39,317 nucleotides of DNA from assembly GCA_000431275.1 (NCBI GenBank), contig HF989150.1, positions 1 to 39,317 on the forward strand, read 5' to 3'. The translations under genes and the position numbers were made by a program. Under the pieces are notes generated by a model, which ran no database searches, was not told the DNA's origin, and was given only the letters and a program-made list of their open reading frames with translations. How positions within the stretch are numbered: position 1 is the first letter of the stretch; the number at the start of each line of letters is the position of its first letter. This document shows, piece by piece, positions 16,309 to 24,319 of this stretch. This DNA comes from Prevotella sp. CAG:755 (lineage in GTDB: Bacteria > Bacteroidota > Bacteroidia > Bacteroidales > Bacteroidaceae).

Positions 16309-17454
16309 ATGCAAGAAATTTCTTCATCCGCATTTGCCGACAGCAAGCCCCATTACGAGCTCCTCGACGGCCTGCGCGGTGTGGCAGCCCTTGTTGTCAT
16401 CTGGTACCACATCTTCGAGGCATTCGCCACCAGCCCTGTCGACCAGCACGTCAACCACGGCTATCTTGCCGTTGACTTTTTTTTCATCCTCTCCGGCTTT
16501 GTCATCGGTTATGCCTACGACGACCGTTGGAAAACAAGCCTGACCACAAAAAGCTTTTTCAAGCGCCGCCTGATCCGACTGCACCCCATGGTTGTCATGG
16601 GCGTCGTGCTCGGCGTTGCGGCTTACTGCATTCAAGGCTGTGTCAGGTGGGACGGCACACATATGGCCACATCCATGATCATGCTGGCCATGCTGCTCAA
16701 CCTGTTCCTGCTTCCCGTCATGCCCGGAGCGGGAGCCGACGTGCGCGGCAATAACGAAATGTTCCCTCTGAATGGCCCCAACTGGTCGCTTTTCTTCGAA
16801 TACATAGGCAACATCCTCTATGCTTTCCTTTTCCGCCGCATGAGCACAAAAGTGCTCACCGCCTGCGTCGTGTTCTTCGGCGCCGGCCTTGCCGTTTTCG
16901 CCGTCGGCAATTTCTCGGGCTACGGCCATCTGGGCGTAGGCTGGACTTTGATAGACAACAACCTTGCCGGCGGCCTGCTGCGTCTGCTCTTCGCTTTCTG
17001 CATAGGCCTGCTGATGTCACGCAAGTTCAGCCCCATCCCCGTTCGTGGCGCATTCTGGATTTGCAGTGGAGCGGTTGTTGTCTTGCTCGCCCTGCCTCAT
17101 TGGGGTGCTGATGCTTTCTGGCTTAACGGCCTCTATGACGCGATCTGCGTCATCATCCTCTTTCCCTGTCTGGTCTATCTCGGCGCTTCGGGTAAGGCGA
17201 CCGACCGGGCGACGGCTGGTCTCTGCAAATTTCTGGGCGACATTTCCTATCCCATCTACGTCGTCCATTATCCTTTTGCCTACCTGTTCTACGCCTGGAC
17301 ATGGAGCGGCAGCGAAAAACGCACCTTTGCCGAGACATGGCCCGTGGCACTACTGTTGTTCTTCGGCAGCATTGCCTTGACATACGCAATTCTGAAAGTG
17401 TACGACGAGCCTGTGCGCCGCTGGCTGACGCGCCGTTTCATGAACCGCAAATAA
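16309..17454 (+). CDS. Acyltransferase family 3 membrane protein
   Basis: The protein (381 residues, about ten predicted membrane helices) is an acyltransferase-3 (OatA/NolL-type) enzyme. These enzymes move an acetyl or similar group from a cytoplasmic donor across the membrane onto a glycan. Diagnostic blocks are LLDGLRGVAALVVIWYHIFE with the conserved Arg and His, and HGYLAVDFFFILSGFVIGYAYDDRW. A later GPNWSLFFEYIGN region also matches the family. The substrate could be peptidoglycan, LPS or an exopolysaccharide. Proximity to the aminosugar cassette and the Crp regulator suggests a surface glycan, but this is inference. It has its own -7 element. Confidence 0.88.
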   Translation: MQEISSSAFADSKPHYELLDGLRGVAALVVIWYHIFEAFATSPVDQHVNHGYLAVDFFFILSGFVIGYAYDDRWKTSLTTKSFFKRRLIRLHPMVVMGVVLGVAAYCIQGCVRWDGTHMATSMIMLAMLLNLFLLPVMPGAGADVRGNNEMFPLNGPNWSLFFEYIGNILYAFLFRRMSTKVLTACVVFFGAGLAVFAVGNFSGYGHLGVGWTLIDNNLAGGLLRLLFAFCIGLLMSRKFSPIPVRGAFWICSGAVVVLLALPHWGADAFWLNGLYDAICVIILFPCLVYLGASGKATDRATAGLCKFLGDISYPIYVVHYPFAYLFYAWTWSGSEKRTFAETWPVALLLFFGSIALTYAILKVYDEPVRRWLTRRFMNRK

Positions 17455-17525
17455 GCCATATGCATGGCGCTCCACCGGCAGGCAGACACCGCCAGCGTGA
17501 ATAATCATAAAATTCTGGCTGACAG

Positions 17526-17556
17526 TTGCTCATCCCGCCGGGAATTGCTAACTTTG
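17526..17556 (+). promoter_or_regulatory. Promoter of the bamD-rpoZ unit
   Basis: TTG (17526-17528) is followed after 20 bp by TAACTTTG (17549-17556), an excellent Bacteroidetes promoter. The bamD start codon lies 16 bp further on, so the leader is very short. Confidence 0.75.
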
Positions 17557-17572
17557 CAGCAAATTACCGGTA

Positions 17573-18409
17573 ATGAAAAAAGCGACCCTATATTTTCTTG
17601 CCTGCGCGTTTGTCATCTCATTCTCCGCTTGCAGCAACTACAACGAAGTAATGAGGACCAACGACTACGACTATAAATATGAAGTAGCCAAACAATATCT
17701 GGCAGAAGGCCAGTCAAATCGCGCTGCTATTTTGTTCCAAGAAGTGATCGCCATGCTGAAAGGTACGGACAAGGGCGAAGAATCGCTCTTCCTGCTGGGC
17801 ATGAGCCATTACCAAGCAGAGAACTACGACGCCGCAGCCTCGGTGTTCCGCAAGTTCTACGAAACCTATCCCAAAGGCTACCTCGTGGAAGAGGCCCGTT
17901 TCTATGCAGGCAAAGCGCTTTACGAGTGCACGCCCGAACCCAAGCTCGACCAATCGGCTACCTATGAAGCCATTTCCGAATTCCAAGGCTTTTTAGATGC
18001 TTATCCTGACAGCAAACTCCGCGAAAGCGCGCAACAGATGATTTTTGCCCTGCAAGACAAACTGGTGGAGAAGGAATACATGTCGGCCAAACTGTATTAT
18101 GACCTCGGCAGCTATTTCGGGAACTGCACCAACGGTGGCAGTAACTATCAAGCCTGCATCGTCACGGCGGAAAACGCATTGAAAGATTATCCGTTCTCAA
18201 ACCGCCGCGAAGATTTCGCCATACTCGTGCTACGGGCAAAATTCGAATTAGCCCGCCAAAGCGTGGAAGAAAAGAAGGAAGAGCGCTACCACAACGCCAT
18301 CGACGAGTATTATGGTTTCACAAACGAATATCCCGAATCGAAGTACATGGGCGAAGCCCAAAAGCTCTTTGAGCAAGCCTCACCCTACGTCAACGAAGAA
18401 GAAGAATAA
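17573..18409 (+). CDS. bamD: Outer membrane protein assembly lipoprotein BamD
   Basis: BamD is the TPR-containing lipoprotein of the BAM complex that folds beta-barrel proteins into the outer membrane. A lipoprotein signal peptide ends at Cys20 (SFSAC). The mature 258 residues form about five TPR-like repeats (GQSNRAAILFQEVI, ENYDAAASVFRKFYETYP, FQGFLDAYPDSKLRESAQ, SNYQACIVTAENALKDYPFS, AIDEYYGFTNEYPESKYM). The GNYDAA-type turns and the P-x-S at repeat ends are typical of Bacteroidetes BamD. It begins a plus-strand unit with rpoZ, DUF4293 and ssb. It should act together with an Omp85 protein elsewhere; the Omp85-like gene at 21543 is probably not its BamA partner. Confidence 0.92.
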   Translation: MKKATLYFLACAFVISFSACSNYNEVMRTNDYDYKYEVAKQYLAEGQSNRAAILFQEVIAMLKGTDKGEESLFLLGMSHYQAENYDAAASVFRKFYETYPKGYLVEEARFYAGKALYECTPEPKLDQSATYEAISEFQGFLDAYPDSKLRESAQQMIFALQDKLVEKEYMSAKLYYDLGSYFGNCTNGGSNYQACIVTAENALKDYPFSNRREDFAILVLRAKFELARQSVEEKKEERYHNAIDEYYGFTNEYPESKYMGEAQKLFEQASPYVNEEEE

Positions 18410-18423
18410 CTTACAAACGCCAT

Positions 18424-18771
18424 ATGGACTACAAGAAAAGCAAAGCCCCCACCAACACGGTGACCCACAATCTGATGGATTTCTGCGAAGAGACTGGCAA
18501 CATCTATGAAAGCGTTGTCATCATGTCGAAGCGGGCCAACCAGATTTCCTCTCAGATGAAAGAAGACCTGTCGAAGAAGCTGAAAGAATTTGCTTCCACG
18601 AGCGACAATCTTGAAGAAACGTTTGAAAACCGCGAACAAATCGAGATTTCGCGCTACTACGAGAAGCTTCCGAAACCGACACTTATCGCTGCGGATGAGT
18701 TTTTGAAGGGCCGCGTTTACTACCGCAACCCTGCCAAGGAAAAAGAGAAAATTGGTCAGGCGTCGTTATGA
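18424..18771 (+). CDS. rpoZ: RNA polymerase omega subunit, Bacteroidetes type
   Basis: The 115-residue protein matches the RpoZ-like omega subunit found beside bamD in Bacteroidetes. The segment NIYESVVIMSKRANQISSQMKEDLSKKLKEF corresponds to the omega core that clamps the beta' C terminus. A phylum-specific extension follows, with LPKPTLIAADEFLKGRVYYRNP. Omega stabilises the polymerase and may mediate ppGpp control. It starts 14 bp after the bamD stop and overlaps the next gene by 4 nt (ATGA). Divergence from proteobacterial omega is strong, so recognition rests partly on context. Confidence 0.88.
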   Translation: MDYKKSKAPTNTVTHNLMDFCEETGNIYESVVIMSKRANQISSQMKEDLSKKLKEFASTSDNLEETFENREQIEISRYYEKLPKPTLIAADEFLKGRVYYRNPAKEKEKIGQASL

Positions 18772-19235
18772 TACAAAGGATTCAAAGTGTCTACCTGCTG
18801 TTGGCCGGCGTTTTGTCGGCCATCGCATTTTTTATGCCACTGGCCTATTTCACAGGAACAGCCGGAACATGGGAAATGTACACCACAGCTTTCACCCAAG
18901 CCACGGCAACAACAGCGGCTGGCGACGTGCCGTCGCTCCCTTGGGGTATTTTGCTGTTATCACTGATTTGCGTGATTATCCCCGTCTTTTGCATTTTCAA
19001 ATATAACAATCGGAAATTGCAAATGACGCTCTGCACGATCTCCATCGTGTCCTACATCCTCTATTACGCCGCCTACATCGCATATGGTTTCACCCTGTCG
19101 CGCGGATTGACGGCCTCCTTCACCCCGACACTGTATATCGTGCTCCCGTTCTTCGCACTTCTGTCCGTCATATTGGCCCGTAAAGCCATCAAGAGCGACG
19201 AAGAGAAAGTGCGTGCCGCAGACCGTATCCGATAA
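18768..19235 (+). CDS. DUF4293 four-helix membrane protein
   Basis: The 155-residue protein begins MIQRIQSVYLLLAG, the hallmark start of DUF4293, and has four predicted membrane helices (about residues 8-28, 58-78, 85-108 and 120-142). The tail KAIKSDEEKVRAADRIR is charged and cytoplasmic. The function of DUF4293 is unknown. It is restricted to Bacteroidetes and, as I recall it, usually sits right after rpoZ. The start overlaps the rpoZ stop by 4 nt, indicating translational coupling. It may be an accessory membrane protein of no clear pathway. Confidence 0.87.
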   Translation: MIQRIQSVYLLLAGVLSAIAFFMPLAYFTGTAGTWEMYTTAFTQATATTAAGDVPSLPWGILLLSLICVIIPVFCIFKYNNRKLQMTLCTISIVSYILYYAAYIAYGFTLSRGLTASFTPTLYIVLPFFALLSVILARKAIKSDEEKVRAADRIR

Positions 19236-19266
19236 ACCTACAGGAAACACAAACACATCTCTCATC

Positions 19267-19686
19267 ATGTCGCTAAACAAAGTTCTTCTCATCGGTAATG
19301 TAGGGCGCGACCCGGACATCCACTACATAGACAACGGCGTCGCTGTGGCCCAAATCAGGTTGGCCACAACTGAAAAAGGATACACCCTCCCCAATGGAGT
19401 TCAAGTCCCCGACCGGACAGAATGGCACACCGTCATCTTATGGCGCGGTCTGGCCCAAACCGTGGAGCGCTACGTCAAGAAAGGTGACAAGGTGTTTATC
19501 GAAGGACAAATACGCACGAGGAACTACACGGACAAGAACGGCAAACAACGCGAGACCCTTGAAATCTGGGCCGAACGGCTCGAACTCATGTACAAGCCTG
19601 CGACAGTTCATCCTAACGCTGCGACAGCTCCGACTGGAAGCCAGCCTGTGAACACGCCGTCCTCCGACGACCCGTTCCCGTTCTGA
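19267..19686 (+). CDS. ssb: Single-stranded DNA-binding protein
   Basis: The 139-residue protein has an OB fold (about residues 2-110) beginning SLNKVLLIGNVGRDPDIHY, with TEWHTVILWRGLAQTVERYVKKGDKVFIEGQIRTRNYTDK, and ends in the acidic tip DDPFPF that recruits replication and repair partners. I start at the ATG at 19267; the longer frame begins at a GTG inside the DUF4293 gene and adds a polar tail not seen in Ssb. It follows DUF4293 by 31 bp and should be on the bamD transcript or a local one. Replication Ssb and plasmid-type Ssb cannot be told apart with certainty, but the context is chromosomal. Confidence 0.95.
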   Translation: MSLNKVLLIGNVGRDPDIHYIDNGVAVAQIRLATTEKGYTLPNGVQVPDRTEWHTVILWRGLAQTVERYVKKGDKVFIEGQIRTRNYTDKNGKQRETLEIWAERLELMYKPATVHPNAATAPTGSQPVNTPSSDDPFPF

Positions 19687-19740
19687 TTAGACCGGTATGC
19701 ACGGCGCCGTCCAACGTCTTCATGCACAGACTGAAAAGAC

Positions 19741-20382
19741 ATGAATTCTCCCTATATGCCGTCGCGCCCCTTCCATGAACTCGGATGGGGCGCGACACGC
19801 ATTTTCTGGGGCGACACGGACGAACTCCGTCCGCTTTTCGCCACCCATCTGCCCGCCAGTCTCATCGAAGAGAGTCATAGACAGTTTCGCAATACGAAGC
19901 GACGCGACGAATGGCTGGCAGCACGCCTCCTGCTGCGCCACGCATTCCGTAATGAAGGCATTGCCCCCGTCATCCGCTACCACAGCAACGGACGGCCGTA
20001 CCTCAACGGCACAACGGACGGGCTCAGCATCTCGCACAGTCAAGGACGCGTCTGCATCGCCCTTACCCGCCAATCGGCTGTCGGCATTGACTTGGAACGA
20101 GACCGGGCACGCCCATTCAGATTAAGACACGGCTTCATCCATCCTGACGACTTGAAACGGTATGAAATACTGCGTCCCGAAGATTTCACCATCGTTTGGA
20201 GCGCGAAAGAGAGCATCTACAAAATACTAGACGCGCCAGGCTTCCCGCTCACTGAGATTCGCGTAAAACCATTCACTGCTTCTCCGTCTGGCGGACAACT
20301 AGAAGCTCTGGCGACAGGGCATACCTACACCTTACACTATACGTTCCTCGACGCCTTTGTGCTCACAGCCGTAACGACCTGA
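19741..20382 (+). CDS. 4'-phosphopantetheinyl transferase superfamily protein
   Basis: This enzyme moves phosphopantetheine from CoA to a serine of a carrier protein. The 213-residue length and the motifs GIDLE (Asp117 and Glu119 bind Mg2+) and WSAKESIYK (Lys156, Glu157) place it in the Sfp/HetI-like, pseudo-dimeric group rather than short AcpS. SISHSQGRVCIAL supplies the conserved His region. It may serve as the main acyl-carrier-protein activator or a specialised one; no carrier protein or synthase gene is nearby. It lies 54 bp after ssb, and a very strong hairpin (20414-20465) follows it. Confidence 0.9.
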   Translation: MNSPYMPSRPFHELGWGATRIFWGDTDELRPLFATHLPASLIEESHRQFRNTKRRDEWLAARLLLRHAFRNEGIAPVIRYHSNGRPYLNGTTDGLSISHSQGRVCIALTRQSAVGIDLERDRARPFRLRHGFIHPDDLKRYEILRPEDFTIVWSAKESIYKILDAPGFPLTEIRVKPFTASPSGGQLEALATGHTYTLHYTFLDAFVLTAVTT

Positions 20383-20413
20383 ACCCGGCGCAATCCTCAG
20401 ACCTGCGACATAG

Positions 20414-20465
20414 CACACGGCGGACGGCCGGCACGAACTGATATGTGCCGGCCGTCCGCCGTGTG
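20414..20465. terminator. Bidirectional terminator hairpin with a 21-bp perfect stem
   Basis: The arms 20414-20434 and 20445-20465 are exact inverse repeats of 21 nt, GC-rich, with a 10-nt loop. They lie between the convergent phosphopantetheinyl transferase and PCMD genes, only 14 nt beyond the PCMD stop. Long T-runs are lacking on both sides, so termination may need Rho or the stem may mainly block 3' exonucleases. Confidence 0.6.
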
Positions 20466-20479
20466 TTATGCGCGTTGTC

Positions 20480-21499
20480 TTAATACACAAGACGCACGTT
20501 GTCAACCCAAAGCGTGTTGCCTACACTCCCGACATAAGCTCCGCCATGCGAAGAGTCAAACTGCAAGACCAGGTGAGTCGGAGTCTCGTTTGCTGCCCCC
20601 CATCCCACTTCTTTCACCGGAACCATTTTTCCTTTGCTGTTCCGAGCATACTTCACGTAATCGCCCGTAGTGAGTCCCATATACGAGCGATAAAACTTCT
20701 GCTTCGTGATGTCGCCGTAATGTATGCGGTAGGTGGCATTATTAATCCATCCTGTCGACTTGTTGAAACGAACTACCATCGTGCCAACGCGACGGGCATA
20801 GATATTACCGTCCTTGTCTTCCCAGCGTTTCTGCAAGTAAAGGATACAGTCGGCCATGTCCATTCCTGCCACCTTCTTCGCTTTTCCGAATCCTGTCTGG
20901 CGGACGCGGTCTGGCTTACCAGACAACTTCACCTGGTAGTCGAAGCGAATGGCTTGTGGACGACGGTTGAAGCGGATGCCAGCGTCGAGTTTGCTCATTG
21001 GGTTGGATGTTCCTGTGATGGGTTCTTGCGTCTGGCCCAAGTAGATGGAACCGGCGGCAAGCACCTTGATGTTCACCAGGCCGAGAACGACGCATTTCTC
21101 CTCGTGCGTCGAAAGTTTGGCACAGAAACCATGTCCGGGCCGTGCCTCCCGATAAACCGATGTGTTCGTTTTCGTAATACCTGCAACCTTGGCCAATACG
21201 TTAGAAGTGGCCCATGGCGAACCGCCTTGGTTACGATAGGGGGTGCTGTTGTTCCATGTGCCGTTCGGAGCAATCTCATAAAGCGTCTTGGTGTTTCCAC
21301 CGATAATTCCGCTTTCCTTGACGTTACGGACAAGCCACTGGTCAAAATTTCCAAACTTAATGTATTCTTCGCGGGCGTCTGTCAAGTCTGCCTGCTCGGT
21401 CTCTTCGACCTGTTCCGTCTCAGGCCTGCTTGCGTAGGCCGTACCTAAGGATACAAATGCCGCAACTGCAAATGTCGTGGCGAATAGCCTTGTTCTCAT
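20480..21499 (-). CDS. PCMD-domain exported protein
   Basis: From the ATG at 21497-21499 the protein starts with a signal peptide (RTRLFATTFAVAAFVSLGTAYA). The longer frame runs back into the Omp85-like gene and was excluded. The mature protein of about 315 residues ends in the PCMD (putative carbohydrate metabolism) type beta-sandwich, with THLVLQFDSSHGGAYVGSVGNTLWVDNVRLVY as the typical last strands. It probably binds glycan on the cell surface or in the periplasm, though no activity is proven for the family. Unlike most relatives it has no lipobox cysteine. It is 43 bp downstream of the Omp85-like barrel and probably co-transcribed with it. Confidence 0.82.
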   Translation of the reverse strand: MRTRLFATTFAVAAFVSLGTAYASRPETEQVEETEQADLTDAREEYIKFGNFDQWLVRNVKESGIIGGNTKTLYEIAPNGTWNNSTPYRNQGGSPWATSNVLAKVAGITKTNTSVYREARPGHGFCAKLSTHEEKCVVLGLVNIKVLAAGSIYLGQTQEPITGTSNPMSKLDAGIRFNRRPQAIRFDYQVKLSGKPDRVRQTGFGKAKKVAGMDMADCILYLQKRWEDKDGNIYARRVGTMVVRFNKSTGWINNATYRIHYGDITKQKFYRSYMGLTTGDYVKYARNSKGKMVPVKEVGWGAANETPTHLVLQFDSSHGGAYVGSVGNTLWVDNVRLVY

Positions 21500-21542
21500 T
21501 GGTCTTATTTTTGTTTTATGTTTTATCCTTTCTTGTTTCTGA

Positions 21543-22751
21543 TCAGAACGCCTCGTTGATGTTGAAGAGGAATCCACCGCCATTGCGGGTGAAACCGTAA
21601 TCCAGCCGTATATTGATGCCGGGACGGAAAGCCCATCGGTAACCAATACCGAAATTGGGAAGGAAACGCGTCCACCGCAACGCGGATGCCTCGGGGAACA
21701 CCTGGGCTGTGCCCACCCACGCCACGGCTCCGTGTCGCCCTTTTATGTGCTGACGCAACTCCACTTGGGCCTCAATTATGTTACGGTCGCGATAACGTCC
21801 TTCGTAATAGCCGCGCATCCGGTTAGTCCCACCCATTTCAGCCATCATGCACCATGGAACGTCGCCGTAGTTGAAGCGGCTGTGAAGCTCCGCGGCAAAC
21901 GTACATCCCTTCCACAAAGGGACATACGTGCTGGTTGTGAAATCCGTCGTCGAGAAACCGTAAGTGTTCCCCAACCACTTGGGAGTAAACGTCTGATCCA
22001 GTTGCACGAACCATCCACGCTTGGCATTCAGAATGAAGTCGCGCGAATCATAGGTGAACGAGACACCAGGCGTAAGGGCATGTACCGTATGCCGCTGGCC
22101 GGCTATGAACTGCTCGCCCAGCGGATCCATCTCCGTCGCCCGGATAAACTGGAAATTCAGCGTTGGCCCGATATATAAATTCCTGGCCATACGGAACATG
22201 AATCGCCCCATCCAATCGAATTTGAAACGGCGGAAATCTGCTTGGTTAGCATCGTCGTCACCCTGTTCGTAGCCTATGCCGTAAAACTCAGTCGGGAACG
22301 TGTACACATATAGGCGATAGTCGAGCCGGAAACGCTCTTTGGGAAAAATGTTATTACCTCTGACACCCATCATCAAGAATCCCTTCGTCGTAACGTCGCC
22401 ATAGAGTGCGACGTTCGACTTGGGGAGCAGCGTGTCAGCATGATCCATGGAATAAAGCCCAGTAGCCACCACGCCAAGCCCGAAGCCGACAGTCGACGAA
22501 TAGTGAGGTCCCGGCAGGACACCGAAACTGAATTTCTTGTCCTTATCCTCGTCGTGCTGGCGAAAATAGTCCAAGACCTTGTTGACAAGGTTACGCTTCT
22601 TGACAACCGTATCAACGGACACAAGCGTAGTGTCAGGAACAGACATTTCCGCCATCCCGGACGACTGAGCCTTAGACGGCAAAACGACAGAAAGCATTAG
22701 CCCTATCCAAAAGACATTCCTCCGTGTCGAACGGTGTAAGTAAGAAATCAT
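21543..22751 (-). CDS. BamA/TamA (Omp85)-family outer membrane barrel without POTRA domains
   Basis: I place the start at the ATG at 22749-22751 (MISYLHRSTRRNVFWIG), followed by a signal peptide. The longer frame begins 18 bp upstream, inside the promoter region. The protein of about 400 residues is essentially only the C-terminal 16-strand barrel: it has FGVLPGPHYSSTVGFGLG, the L6-like RMRGYYEGRYRDRN and a C-terminal Phe. POTRA domains of true BamA or TamA are absent, so it is more likely a surface-antigen-type Omp85 with a lipid or protein export role. It diverges from the porin gene and precedes the PCMD gene. The -7 element at 22757-22764 lies so close that the transcript may be nearly leaderless. 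Confidence 0.85.
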   Translation of the reverse strand: MISYLHRSTRRNVFWIGLMLSVVLPSKAQSSGMAEMSVPDTTLVSVDTVVKKRNLVNKVLDYFRQHDEDKDKKFSFGVLPGPHYSSTVGFGLGVVATGLYSMDHADTLLPKSNVALYGDVTTKGFLMMGVRGNNIFPKERFRLDYRLYVYTFPTEFYGIGYEQGDDDANQADFRRFKFDWMGRFMFRMARNLYIGPTLNFQFIRATEMDPLGEQFIAGQRHTVHALTPGVSFTYDSRDFILNAKRGWFVQLDQTFTPKWLGNTYGFSTTDFTTSTYVPLWKGCTFAAELHSRFNYGDVPWCMMAEMGGTNRMRGYYEGRYRDRNIIEAQVELRQHIKGRHGAVAWVGTAQVFPEASALRWTRFLPNFGIGYRWAFRPGINIRLDYGFTRNGGGFLFNINEAF

Positions 22752-22756
22752 GCGTG

Positions 22757-22764
22757 CAAAGTTA
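22757..22764 (-). promoter_or_regulatory. -7 element of the Omp85-like gene
   Basis: TAACTTTG on the minus strand is an exact TAnnTTTG match whose last base is only 6 bp from the chosen ATG, implying a transcript with almost no leader. The -33 position has no TTTG. Confidence 0.55.
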
Positions 22765-22797
22765 GGCATTCCAGCCTTACTACCGAGAATTATTCAT

Positions 22798-22805
22798 TAC
22801 TTTTG
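22798..22805 (+). promoter_or_regulatory. -7 element of the OprO/P-like porin gene
   Basis: TACTTTTG matches TAnnTTTG 29 bp before the porin start. It faces away from the Omp85-like promoter, so the two share the 33 bp between them. Confidence 0.6.
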
Positions 22806-22833
22806 CACGATATTTACAAATAGTGCAGAAAAA

Positions 22834-23958
22834 ATGAATAAGAAAGCCCTGCTTTTCACATTCTTTGCGACCTGCATCTCCCTGCATGCCGCACCCGAGA
22901 TCCCGGCAGACAGTCTGGCGCAGGCTGCTTCGGAGAAATCAGAAAAAGCCTCGAAAAAGATCTGGAATGCTTTTGACCCGAGCATCAAGTTCAGCGGCTA
23001 TATCATTGGCAAGTACAGCATTGACAATCAAGAAGGAAAAGCCTCAAACAGCACGTTCGACCTCCGATTTGTCCGACTCAGCGCATCAGGCTACTGCTTC
23101 AATGATTTCTATTATCGCCTTCAAGTTGAAATCAACGGTATGCCGTCGAAAGACAACGGCCCCCGCATCATGGACGCATTCGTCGAATGGCAGAAATTCG
23201 ACTTCCTGCGTGTGAAACTGGGCCAATTCAAACGCCCCATAGGCTTTGAGAATCCGATGAGTCCGCTCGACGTCGGATTAGGCAACTACTCTCAGGCGAC
23301 CTTGAAACTGGCCTCGATCAATGACCGCATCGACGGGCATAAATGCTCAGGGCGTGACGTGGGCGTGCAACTGCAAGGCGACCTCTTCCCCGCTACCGAC
23401 GGACACAACTGGCTACACTACCAAGTCGGCGTATTCAACGGTCAAGGCATCAACCACACCGACAAAGACAATTTCAAAGACATCATCGGCGGCCTCTGGC
23501 TCTCGCCGGTCAAAGGACTCTCCGTCGGAGGTTTCGGATGGAACGGCAAGTATACCAACGACGACTATAAAGGAGACGGAACCGACCTGAAAAGCGTCGA
23601 ACGTAAGCGCTGGGGCGTCGGATATATGTATGACAACGGAGCTTGGAGCACTCGCGGTGAATATATCGCATCAAAAGGAAAGAACCCTGCCGACATACAC
23701 AGTGCCAACCGGAGCGATGCATGGTACGTACAAGTCGGTGCTCCCCTATTCAAGGACTTCAAACTGTTTGGCCGCTACGATTGCTACCGTGAGAACAAGC
23801 ATTGGAATTCCTTAAAAACCATCTATGCGCTCGCAGCTAACTACTATCTTGGCAAACACCTCATCTTCCAAGCCAACTACTCGTTTACAAACGACCGTAG
23901 CGCAGCCATCGGACGCAATTACAGCACTTTCGACGTGCAGGTGGCGGCGCGTTTCTGA
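22834..23958 (+). CDS. OprO/OprP-type outer membrane porin
   Basis: The 374-residue protein starts with a signal peptide (NKKALLFTFFATCISLHA; start chosen at 22834 after the -7 element). It continues as a beta-barrel porin of the OprO/OprP (polyphosphate/phosphate porin) family. Typical segments are FSGYIIGKYSIDNQ, FDLRFVRLSASGY, VKLGQFKRPIGFENP and the C-terminal FDVQVAARF with the terminal Phe of outer membrane proteins. Anion selectivity is inferred from the family; the Bacteroidetes members are not well characterised. It is transcribed alone, divergently from the Omp85-like gene, with a terminator at 24108-24143. Confidence 0.88.
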   Translation: MNKKALLFTFFATCISLHAAPEIPADSLAQAASEKSEKASKKIWNAFDPSIKFSGYIIGKYSIDNQEGKASNSTFDLRFVRLSASGYCFNDFYYRLQVEINGMPSKDNGPRIMDAFVEWQKFDFLRVKLGQFKRPIGFENPMSPLDVGLGNYSQATLKLASINDRIDGHKCSGRDVGVQLQGDLFPATDGHNWLHYQVGVFNGQGINHTDKDNFKDIIGGLWLSPVKGLSVGGFGWNGKYTNDDYKGDGTDLKSVERKRWGVGYMYDNGAWSTRGEYIASKGKNPADIHSANRSDAWYVQVGAPLFKDFKLFGRYDCYRENKHWNSLKTIYALAANYYLGKHLIFQANYSFTNDRSAAIGRNYSTFDVQVAARF

Positions 23959-24107
23959 CCCACCCCGCATAGCCGGAAACAGAAAACACATAAGCAATCA
24001 GCAATTAATTAACAAAGCATTATGATGTTATATGCAAGTTATGGTAACCCCTATTCTGCAATTTGCTGACGTACAAAGAGGCTGAACTTCGACAGTCAAC
24101 ACACGGA

Positions 24108-24143
24108 GGCCGGTGCCGCAACTCAGCAGCGCCGGTCTTTTTT
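24108..24143 (+). terminator. Rho-independent terminator of the porin gene
   Basis: GGCCGGTGC (24108-24116) pairs with GCGCCGGTC (24129-24137), with two G-T pairs, and six T residues follow (24138-24143). It ends the porin transcript about 150 bp after its stop. Confidence 0.75.
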
Positions 24144-24234
24144 CTCGAACGGAATGCCACGACCACAGCCGCACATCCGTAATTCAGGTTATGACCTCCG
24201 TAATCCGTTTACGTCCGGAGACAACAGGAAACAC

Positions 24235-24242
24235 TAATTTTG
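24235..24242 (+). promoter_or_regulatory. -7 element of the MATE gene
   Basis: TAATTTTG fits TAnnTTTG, 77 bp before the MATE start codon. The -33 element is not clear. Confidence 0.5.
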
Positions 24243-24319
24243 CGCTCGCCTGCCGGAGCAGCGTCCACGAAACGACCTTCCGACGGCAAACGGGCACTTC
24301 TCCCCAGACAAGAAAAAAG

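Larger units (their letters stand above)
23959..24319. other. Intergenic region between the porin and MATE genes
   Basis: This 361-bp gap holds the porin terminator (24108-24143) and the MATE promoter element (24235-24242). A 15-codon frame at 24022-24069 is present but has no support as a gene. Nothing else is recognisable. Confidence 0.5.

Noticed and set aside
21543..22751. Calling the Omp85-like barrel BamA
   Set aside because: The N-terminal POTRA repeats are absent, the chain is about half the usual length and it is not linked to skp or other bam genes.
24022..24069. 15-codon frame after the porin gene, a possible leader peptide
   Set aside because: It has no clear promoter, no codon run typical of attenuation and lies upstream of the porin terminator; chance is likely.
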